Part shown: positions 1 through 5,122 of the stretch, in pieces | How positions within the stretch are numbered: the stretch's first letter is position 1 | How the letters are laid out: every line of letters begins with the position of its first letter | Origin: DUAG01 sp046756865 | GTDB taxonomy: Bacteria > Nitrospirota > Nitrospiria > SBBL01 > JAADHI01 | NCBI GenBank assembly: GCA_046756865.1 | Contig: JBHHXE010000127.1 | Location: 1 to 5,437 of the forward strand | Length of the DNA: 5,437 nt | Reading direction: 5' to 3' | The notes under the pieces: model-generated | Told to the model about the DNA's origin: nothing | What the model saw: the letters and a program-made list of their open reading frames with translations, nothing else | The model's database searches: none | Translations under genes and position numbers: made by a program

Positions 1-815
1 GGTTCCGGGCCAGGCACAGGCTCATCACCCGGTTCAACATAAAGCGTCCGCATCTCGCTGGGTTGGCTGATCCGCTCAAATTGAGGGGAGGGCTCCCAGA
101 CTTGATACTCCGGGGTGCTCCAGTCTTTCTCTCGGGGCGGCACCCCCCTGACGACGATGATTCTCCAGGTATATTCCCTGTCATAGGCTTCATCAATCCG
201 ATCGTATTTGTAATACGATGTTTTAACCCAGGCCACATCAATCGGGTCAACAAATTCGTCAATCTGTGGATTAAAAGCATTGTATCTATTCCGTATTTCC
301 ACTTGAAAGTAATCATCCGGCCCCAAAGTGCCAGCCCACTCCCACTCCAGATCGACACGGTTCCTGTATTGGCTGGCGTTGGGTTGGGGCTCAATGAGAA
401 TAGGAGGGTCAGTAACTACCAACACCGGGGTCGGCGCTGGCGGCTCCGGGGTTGGGATCGAGACAGATGCCTCCACCGTCTCAGGTGTTGCGGTCGGTGG
501 CTCAGGCGTCGCGGCCGGTAGGGAGGTGGTAGGAGACGGTTCGGGCGTACCGGTTGGAACCGGCGTGTCTGTTGGCGAGGGGGTGTCCGTCGGGGCCGGA
601 GTAAAGGTCGGCAACGGCGTCCTGGTCGCTATAGGCGCGGGCGTGTCCGTCGGCGTTGAGGTAGTAGCCACGACGATTTCCGTCACCGTTGGTGACAAAC
701 CCGCGACCGGCGTCGACGAATCAGGATCAGGGACATTCCATTTTATTGCGACGGCCACCATCGCCGCCAAAAACAACACAATCCCTCCAACCTGCAAAAT
801 AGGTGAATTGCTCAC
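1..815 (-). CDS. Membrane-anchored Thr/Pro-rich surface protein with FN3-like domain (partial)
   Basis: Partial gene: 271 codons read without a stop from a GTG at 813-815 to the left edge. The start is set by a strong Shine-Dalgarno (AGGAGGG) five bases upstream; no ATG fits as well. Residues about 9-24 form one hydrophobic segment (VGGIVLFLAAMVAVAI) with no clear cleavage site, so a signal anchor is likely. Residues about 33-134 are a Thr/Pro/Ser stalk made of loose TPTDTPAP-like units. Residues about 136-223 look like an FN3-type beta sandwich, with an alternating VDLEWEW strand, a YFQVEIR strand and a YTWRIIVVRG strand. A Pro/Gly/Glu-rich stretch begins near residue 261 and may be a second linker. 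This design is common for cell-surface proteins in Chloroflexota. The ligand is unknown and no catalytic motif is visible. It is transcribed divergently from the kinase gene. The reading frame is certain; the FN3 call is by pattern only. Confidence 0.85.
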   Translation of the reverse strand, partial: MSNSPILQVGGIVLFLAAMVAVAIKWNVPDPDSSTPVAGLSPTVTEIVVATTSTPTDTPAPIATRTPLPTFTPAPTDTPSPTDTPVPTGTPEPSPTTSLPAATPEPPTATPETVEASVSIPTPEPPAPTPVLVVTDPPILIEPQPNASQYRNRVDLEWEWAGTLGPDDYFQVEIRNRYNAFNPQIDEFVDPIDVAWVKTSYYKYDRIDEAYDREYTWRIIVVRGVPPREKDWSTPEYQVWEPSPQFERISQPSEMRTLYVEPGDEPVPGPE

Positions 816-819
816 TTCG

Positions 820-826
820 CCCTCCT
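820..826 (-). promoter_or_regulatory. Shine-Dalgarno deciding the GTG start at 815
   Basis: The minus strand reads AGGAGGG four bases before GTG. The plus-strand complement is ccctcct. This site supports a non-ATG start for the surface-protein gene. Confidence 0.8.
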
Positions 827-849
827 GACGTTGATTTTGATTGATAGCT

Positions 850-858
850 ATCTTAACA
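850..858 (-). promoter_or_regulatory. Possible extended -10 promoter for the leftward surface-protein gene
   Basis: The minus strand reads TGTTAAGAT, which is an extended -10 (TG, one base, TAAGAT). No recognisable -35 lies at 16-18 bp, so the TG extension would have to compensate. Transcription would start near 843, giving a leader of about 28 nt. The 10-bp palindrome GATAGCTATC (843-852) overlaps the -10 and the predicted start point. The -10 also coincides with one half of the direct repeat at 853-869, so a protein bound there should block this promoter. Confidence 0.35.
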
Positions 859-869
859 CATTCTTAAGG
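853..869 (+). promoter_or_regulatory. Candidate tandem operator, TTAACA-N5-TTAAGG
   Basis: Two TTAA-containing half-sites sit in direct orientation 11 bp apart (853-858 and 864-869); the longer identity is TCTTAA at 851-856 and 862-867. Head-to-tail half-sites spaced one helical turn apart are the usual target layout of OmpR/PhoB-type winged-helix dimers. The site ends 7 bp before the -35 at 877, a position suited to activation of the kinase gene. The neighbouring NERD-NTPase protein carries such a winged helix, so it is a candidate binder. Only two half-sites are visible and the motif is AT-rich, so chance remains possible. Confidence 0.35.
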
Positions 870-876
870 AAGAATC

Positions 877-905
877 TTGCCAAAAAAGCATGAAAAGTGT
901 ATCAT
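877..905 (+). promoter_or_regulatory. Sigma70-type promoter for the membrane kinase gene
   Basis: A -35 box TTGCCA (877-882) and a -10 box TATCAT (900-905) are separated by exactly 17 bp. The expected start point is near 912, giving a leader of about 70 nt to the ATG at 982. The match is good (four of six and five of six consensus positions), and placement just upstream of an otherwise promoterless gene supports it. Confidence 0.6.
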
Positions 906-914
906 TTCGCGTAC

Positions 915-924
915 GCCTTAAGGC
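915..924. repeat. Perfect 10-bp palindrome GCCTTAAGGC at the start of the kinase transcript
   Basis: The palindrome lies a few bases after the predicted start point of the kinase promoter. Nine of its ten bases (GCCTTAAGG) recur at 4782-4790 inside the spacer of the NERD-NTPase promoter. Both placements are typical of repressor sites, but no cognate protein can be named. Confidence 0.35.
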
Positions 925-981
925 TTGGTCGTTTTGCTATCGGGTCGTCCGTTTTTTACCAGGTTTGCCGGAGAACTCCAT

Positions 982-2568
982 ATGCCTCGCTTCCCGAGAT
1001 TTGTGATCATCATCGCTACCACAATCGCCGGTCTCTTCTTCATTGGCTTCAATGTTTATCTGACATATTTTCAAGAACCCCCGGCCCAGACGGGCGCCGG
1101 CTACCTGTTGCTCGGCATCCTAATTATCGCTGCCGGTTTGTACATCTCCTGGCTATACGGCAAACACGAGCAACTGAAGTCGGATTATTCAGATCTGGAA
1201 GCCACCGCCCAGGCGGACCGGCAAGAAAAAGAGAAACTCGAAGCAGAGCATGCCCAATTGCAAGGAGATTATCAGGCACTGAAAAAAGAGAGCACGCACC
1301 AGCGCAAAGTGCCCAAAATCTGTGATATGGTCGACGAGAACGTATTACCTCCCCTCAGCGCAGAACAACTTCACATTATGCAACAATTGTTTTGGGGGTC
1401 TTATCGAATCCATGTCAGGCCCCTTGAAGGGGGGTTCAACAACTTTGGCGTCTTCCAGGTCATTCCGGAGCCCACAGAAAGAAATTTGGCAAGGCCCGGC
1501 GTTGTGGTCAAGTTCTTAAGTTACCGTGATATTCGAAAGGAAAAAAGCGTCTATCAAACCGGGGGTGTCTTAAGAGAGCATCCGCTGGCTCACACGCCGG
1601 GGCGACCCACCCGGAATTGGCCGTCCAATCGGCTGTTGGTTGATAGCCGTGAGCTGGGAGCGGTCGTTTATCAGTTGGCGATGCTAGACGCCGATAGTCA
1701 GTTGCAAACCTTGAAGAATCTATATAAACAACTACCTTTCGAAAAGTTTGTCCCCTACTTAAAGCTTCTGTTTGAAAGACTCGACCGCTGGTATGGGCTG
1801 AAGCTCCCCGAAGCTGAAGGCCGCCCGCTTGGTGGACCCAATGGCGTATATGAACGACTTCGTCGCAGGTGCAGTGACATTCAAAAAGGCATCGCTCAAC
1901 TACTCAAAACCGCCACCACCGCTGGTACACCTGCCCTGCCCATCAACGATGTAGCCACAGCGCAATTACTGGAACTGCCTTTCCTGCCCGAGAAGTGGAA
2001 TGATGAGAAGTTTTCCAACCCCGTCTATTGGATCAACAACATCCTCGTGCCAGGGCAAGCCCAGAGCTTTCAGGCAACCAGTCCTTACTCCCCAGTCCAC
2101 GGCGATTTACACACCGGCAATATTCTCGTTGAAAAAGGCAAAGACACCCATATCTGGCTGATTGACTTCCCCAACGCCCACATCGGCCCCTCGTTGCAGG
2201 ATTTCGCTACACTCGAAGCCGACGTGAAGTTTAACCTGATCGATATGCGGCGCGTTTCGCTCGACACCTGGCTTGGATTTGAGGAACACTTGCTAGCGCC
2301 GCTTCGCAGCCCCTACTACGCTTTAGACTCACCCTGGTTTCAAAATTGGCAGCCAAACGAGGGTGAATTGCTCAAGGCCTGGAAACTAATTGGGTTTCTG
2401 CGGCACTGGGTCAGGGAACGTCAGATAATCGGCGTTGATGTACGCGCCTACTATCTGGCCCTGCTGCACGCCACCTTACCCGTTGTTTACCGCCGCTCCC
2501 ATTCAGAAGTTCAAAAACAATGCGCTCTTACCTCGGCGGCCTGGATGTGCGAACATCTGAGTTCCTAG
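982..2568 (+). CDS. Two-pass membrane protein with coiled coil and APH/TCAD9-like kinase domain
   Basis: This 528-residue protein probably transfers a phosphate or nucleotidyl group to an unknown substrate at the inner face of the membrane. Residues about 6-29 and 39-58 are two hydrophobic helices joined by a short polar turn, so both ends should be cytoplasmic. Residues about 60-108 are charged and heptad-like, suggesting a coiled coil. Residues about 140-430 have the aminoglycoside/choline kinase layout: a glycine-rich loop (EGGFNNFG, 149-156), a candidate ATP-binding lysine K177 in VVVKF, a catalytic loop HGDLHTGN with D375 and N380, and the metal-binding Asp D395 in LIDF. The following QDFATLEADVKF pattern resembles TCAD9 proteins, as far as I recall that family. 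All key residues are present, so it looks active. The ATG at 982 has GGAG eight bases upstream; a TTG at 925 would add 19 residues but lacks a ribosome site. Its 3' end overlaps the convergent NERD gene by 41 bp. Confidence 0.85.
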   Translation: MPRFPRFVIIIATTIAGLFFIGFNVYLTYFQEPPAQTGAGYLLLGILIIAAGLYISWLYGKHEQLKSDYSDLEATAQADRQEKEKLEAEHAQLQGDYQALKKESTHQRKVPKICDMVDENVLPPLSAEQLHIMQQLFWGSYRIHVRPLEGGFNNFGVFQVIPEPTERNLARPGVVVKFLSYRDIRKEKSVYQTGGVLREHPLAHTPGRPTRNWPSNRLLVDSRELGAVVYQLAMLDADSQLQTLKNLYKQLPFEKFVPYLKLLFERLDRWYGLKLPEAEGRPLGGPNGVYERLRRRCSDIQKGIAQLLKTATTAGTPALPINDVATAQLLELPFLPEKWNDEKFSNPVYWINNILVPGQAQSFQATSPYSPVHGDLHTGNILVEKGKDTHIWLIDFPNAHIGPSLQDFATLEADVKFNLIDMRRVSLDTWLGFEEHLLAPLRSPYYALDSPWFQNWQPNEGELLKAWKLIGFLRHWVRERQIIGVDVRAYYLALLHATLPVVYRRSHSEVQKQCALTSAAWMCEHLSS

Positions 2569-4492
2569 GCAACGGGGCGGTTCCTTGAGTGAAGCGATAA
2601 CCCCGGCTATGTAAATTCTCAATATAATGCTTGTCCCCCAACTTTTTTCTCAATCGTTTTACCAGGTTAGTGATCATTTGGGGTGTGGTCTCCCCTCCCG
2701 CATCGGGCCAAACAGCCTCGCTGATCTGCTCTGATGATACAATTTGAGGTCGGCTGTCCCATAGCACCTTAAACAAAGCAAATTCCTCTTTGGACAGGAT
2801 CAACTCTCTCGAACCTTTGAAAACAATCCCTTCTTTCAGAGCTAAGGGTGGCGGCCCCAAGTCGGCCACATACCGCTCGAACAGCGGAGATGTAAAAACC
2901 ACCCGGTCAGGCGCAGCGTATTCAAGTATGCCGCAACGGGTCAACCAATCTACAATTGGCGCTGGCTTCAAGGACTCGCCCTGCACCAACTGGCGCAACG
3001 TATCCTGCGCAGCAAAACTCAAGTCTCGCCATAGATCCTGACACTGATGCATAATCGAAGGGGTTTCCAACAATTGAGGAAGGATTTCTCCCACTTCCTC
3101 GTTCAAGTCTAAACCCCCGGCGCGAACCAGCTCGCAAGCGTATTTCAGCAATTGGGGATGACGACCCACACAGTCTAACATCTTGTCTATTTCTTCGCCA
3201 ACAAGGTTGATATCCAGGCGTTGCAAATGCCGGCGTATTGTCATCTGTCCATCTGCTTGGCTCAAGGCCCCGATCCAATGCGGCTCGGTCCAGAGAATAT
3301 CGGCCAGTTCGCCAAAGGCCTTGGTATCCAGGTTTCGTCCGCCAAAGATATACGATACCTTGGGGTTAATATCCCGCAGACCCCTCAAGTAATTTAGAAA
3401 CGATTTTCCTAATTCTCGTTGTAACACCTCGCTTCGATCAAAAATCACAGCCAGATGATTGGCCCCCTCCCTGGAGATGTCTTTCATTAGATTCTGCAAG
3501 GCCTGCCGTGCTTGATCTGTTGTGGGCGGCGGTTTCGTACCCCCGATATTCTGCAAATACAAATGCTCGAGGATTTCTCTGCAAATCTCTTCTTGAACAA
3601 TTTCCCTACTTTGATCCCGATCGAGCAGGTTGCAGTCAATGTAGACAAAGACCATCCCCTCCTCTTGAACCGCCGGATTGGAAACAAGGAAACGCAGAAC
3701 GCTGGATTTGCCCGACCCGCTCAGTCCCAGAACCAGCAAGCTGTTGTTCGTGCTGATAACGCGTTTAATAGCCTGAACATCTTGGGCGTGATGGTTGGGT
3801 GGATAGGGTAAATCTCGACCGGATTCCTTGAAATGCGCGTACGGGCTCTCTTCAGCTCCGACGCTTTGCGAACCTGTCTTGACAGGCTCAGACGGGGTAT
3901 TGGCAGGTCTCAACCGTAGAATATCCTCCGCCAACGTTCTCAATTCCTGCCCGGAGAAATTCAAGCTGGGGCTTGTTTCTTCATAAACATAGTTACACAA
4001 TTCGTCAAGGCCCATCAACCTAAACCAGCGGGCAAATGGGATTTGGTTTTCGGTTTCCGGATGTAGCGAAGGGCAAATAGCTACAACGGCGCTTATATGA
4101 TAAAAGTCCATACTCTCCGCTTTTCCGGGCGGAAGAAACTTATCCCGGTTCTTTGTCAACAGATTGACCCACCGGAATCGATATTTTTTGACCTGCTCGT
4201 ACGGATTTTGGCCAGGGATACCCACAATCCTTCCACCAGGAATGGTCGGCCAATCGCCGTTTTGTGTTGCCCTAAACGGCTCAGCGCACTCCTTAAACTC
4301 CACAATGATGATAGCGTTGCGCTTTAGAACGGTTAGATCAATCTGATGGCCATCAACGAAGTAATTGACCAAAATGAGATATTTCTCACTTCTCGGGCCA
4401 GGGCGATCGTTCATATCGCTCAAGAAGCGATCGAATGCTCTTCGTTCGTGAGGCGTATCGAACTCCCGACCGAACCATAACTCAACGGCCAT
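2528..4492 (-). CDS. NERD nuclease-like, STAND/AAA NTPase, OmpR-type winged-helix fusion protein
   Basis: This 654-residue cytoplasmic protein joins three modules. Residues about 10-120 resemble NERD, a PD-(D/E)xK-type nuclease-related domain: E16 in an N-terminal helix, D52 in QIDLTVL, E65 and K67 in IIVEFK, then QNPYEQVKK. The key residues are kept. Residues about 235-480 form a P-loop NTPase: Walker A GLSGSGKSS (256-264), Walker B AVIFDRSE with D352, a sensor-like strand ending in Arg (IFGGR, 382-386), and the GRHPQLLKYA motif (443-452) typical of STAND and related ATPases. Residues about 552-635 match the OmpR/PhoB winged helix: LSKEEFALFKVLW, a recognition helix near 605-619 (NLVKRLRKKLG) and a terminal SRGYRFT wing. 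A basic tail follows. It is probably an NTP-controlled DNA-binding switch, possibly with nuclease output. The start ATG has AGGAGGG five bases upstream. The last 13 codons lie over the end of the convergent kinase gene. Alternative roles are a defence effector or a plain one-component regulator. Confidence 0.88.
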   Translation of the reverse strand: MAVELWFGREFDTPHERRAFDRFLSDMNDRPGPRSEKYLILVNYFVDGHQIDLTVLKRNAIIIVEFKECAEPFRATQNGDWPTIPGGRIVGIPGQNPYEQVKKYRFRWVNLLTKNRDKFLPPGKAESMDFYHISAVVAICPSLHPETENQIPFARWFRLMGLDELCNYVYEETSPSLNFSGQELRTLAEDILRLRPANTPSEPVKTGSQSVGAEESPYAHFKESGRDLPYPPNHHAQDVQAIKRVISTNNSLLVLGLSGSGKSSVLRFLVSNPAVQEEGMVFVYIDCNLLDRDQSREIVQEEICREILEHLYLQNIGGTKPPPTTDQARQALQNLMKDISREGANHLAVIFDRSEVLQRELGKSFLNYLRGLRDINPKVSYIFGGRNLDTKAFGELADILWTEPHWIGALSQADGQMTIRRHLQRLDINLVGEEIDKMLDCVGRHPQLLKYACELVRAGGLDLNEEVGEILPQLLETPSIMHQCQDLWRDLSFAAQDTLRQLVQGESLKPAPIVDWLTRCGILEYAAPDRVVFTSPLFERYVADLGPPPLALKEGIVFKGSRELILSKEEFALFKVLWDSRPQIVSSEQISEAVWPDAGGETTPQMITNLVKRLRKKLGDKHYIENLHSRGYRFTQGTAPLPRNSDVRTSRPPR

Positions 4493-4761
4493 TGCACCCT
4501 CCTGGAGCTAGCTCCGACTCTTTACTCATCAACGGCGTAATTATCCGAACTTGTGTAATGGTCAACGGTATTGTGAACAATCCAGACTTTTCCGAAAGCT
4601 TGATTTCAGGCCAGAATTGCTTGATAATCCGAGTAAGTTGACCTAAAAACAGCTTCCAGCAAGTTTCGCCAAGTGTCCAAAGTGCCGCTGACCAATACAA
4701 ATCATCCGGACTTGCAGAGATTTTGGTAGAAAACGGGCTTTCAACTGACCCAAAAGCATTC
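4493..4761 (-). other. Long untranslated leader of the NERD-NTPase gene
   Basis: If the promoter at 4768-4796 is used, the transcript has about 270 nt before the start codon. This stretch holds a 12-bp palindrome beside the Shine-Dalgarno and an ATTGT-GA-ACAAT inverted repeat at 4570-4581. One reading frame stays open from 4763 to a TGA at 4482-4484, overlapping the NERD start codon by 11 bases. Its only usual start codon is a TTG at 4700 with no clear ribosome site, so I do not call a gene. No known riboswitch or structured RNA was recognised. Confidence 0.4.
4504..4515. repeat. 12-bp perfect palindrome next to the NERD gene ribosome site
   Basis: GGAGCTAGCTCC directly abuts the Shine-Dalgarno AGGAGGG (4497-4503) of the NERD-NTPase gene. 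As DNA it could be an operator. As RNA it can form only a small hairpin (GGAG with CUCC around a four-base loop). Either could influence expression. Confidence 0.4.
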
Positions 4762-4767
4762 TGCTAG

Positions 4768-4796
4768 ATTATAACACGGCAGCCTTAAGGTGTAAA
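4768..4796 (-). promoter_or_regulatory. Sigma70-type promoter for the NERD-NTPase gene
   Basis: On the minus strand a -35 box TTTACA (4796-4791) and a perfect -10 box TATAAT (4773-4768) are separated by 17 bp. Eleven of twelve bases match consensus. The start point would be near 4761. The spacer contains the 9-bp motif GCCTTAAGG (read on the plus strand at 4782-4790), also found just after the kinase promoter. Confidence 0.65.
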
Positions 4797-4811
4797 GGCC
4801 TTGAGAATTAG

Positions 4812-4955
4812 GGGAGCATTTCAGTTTAGGGGCGAATTTATGGAGTTGCTAGCAAAATGGGCTTTGGAGTCGAGGCTTTAGCCGGTCAAAGCCTACTAAT
4901 CTCCGGCTGAAGCCTCGACTCCGCAAAACTTGCCCCAAAAGTGAAATACACCCAT
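4812..4955. mobile_element. MITE-like inverted-repeat element without a coding region
   Basis: The ends are imperfect inverted repeats of 22 bp with about 18 matches (left arm from 4812, right arm ending near 4953; both read inward as GGG, then ATTTCA, then GGGGC). The element encloses a long central hairpin at 4866-4922. The 7-bp word GAATTAG occurs directly outside both ends (4805-4811 and 4956-4962) and may be a target-site duplication. The roughly 144-bp size, lack of an open frame and intergenic position fit a non-autonomous element. No transposase is present in the window and the parent family was not recognised. It could instead be a palindromic repeat of the REP type. Confidence 0.45.
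4866..4922. repeat. Long hairpin with 20-bp arms
   Basis: Arms 4866-4885 and 4903-4922 pair over 20 bp with a single non-Watson-Crick position (a T-G wobble), around a 17-base loop. Each arm also holds its own small palindrome (GGCTTTAGCC and GGCTGAAGCC), and AGGCTTT (4873-4879) can alternatively pair with AAAGCCT (4888-4894). No T-run follows on either strand, so it is not a standard intrinsic terminator. Confidence 0.8.
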
Positions 4956-5016
4956 GAATTAGTCTGGAATCATAGCAAAATATCGGAGGTCCCAATGAGA
5001 AGGAAGTTGAGACCTT

Positions 5017-5048
5017 CCCCGAAAGTACGATTGACAGCCCATTCGGGG
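5017..5048. repeat. Inverted repeat CCCCGAA/TTCGGGG spanning the -35 of the rightward promoter
   Basis: Seven-base arms at 5017-5023 and 5042-5048 flank an 18-base centre that contains the -35 box. Their position suggests an operator for the secreted-protein gene. The right arm also takes part in a short hairpin (AGCCC, 5036-5040, with GGGCT, 5046-5050) followed by a T-run, which looks like a weak terminator but lies within the promoter spacer. Confidence 0.35.
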
Positions 5049-5059
5049 CTTTTTATAAT
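5031..5059 (+). promoter_or_regulatory. Fully consensus sigma70 promoter for the secreted DUF11-type gene
   Basis: TTGACA (5031-5036) and TATAAT (5054-5059) are separated by exactly 17 bp, so all twelve bases and the spacing match the housekeeping consensus. The start point would be near 5066, about 57 nt before the ATG at 5123. A perfect match by chance at a gene-proximal position is very unlikely. It predicts strong expression unless a repressor acts at the flanking inverted repeat. Confidence 0.75.
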
Positions 5060-5122
5060 ATCTTTACAGCAGCGGTCAGATTGAAGGCCACCTCTTCTCA
5101 GACAACCGGCAGGGCACGCGCA

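Noticed and set aside
63..828. Two plus-strand open frames (63-521 and 328-828), one very rich in Val and Gly
   Set aside because: They are the antisense of the Thr/Pro-rich stalk and FN3-like region on the minus strand, which has the better start, ribosome site and protein-like composition.
925..981. TTG start extending the kinase by 19 residues
   Set aside because: The ATG at 982 has a GGAG ribosome site at good spacing and begins a normal N-terminus before the first membrane helix; the TTG has none and lies only about 13 bases after the predicted transcription start.
4600..4628. Plus-strand TTGATT-N17-GATAAT promoter-like pair
   Set aside because: It lies within the leader of the minus-strand NERD gene and no plus-strand gene follows for about 500 bp; a chance match is more likely.
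4482..4700. 72-codon minus-strand frame overlapping the NERD start codon
   Set aside because: It begins with TTG, has no ribosome site and shows no recognisable domain. The overlap with the NERD start is noted as a leader feature only.
5036..5054. Short GC hairpin followed by a T-run, like an intrinsic terminator
   Set aside because: The stem is only 5 bp and the sequence is the spacer of a perfect promoter, which explains it better.
4995..5084. 29-residue plus-strand frame starting MRRKLRPSPK with GGAGGT four bases upstream of the ATG
   Set aside because: The ribosome site is good, but the frame runs straight across the consensus promoter at 5031-5059 and no promoter is seen upstream. A leader peptide from read-through transcription cannot be excluded.
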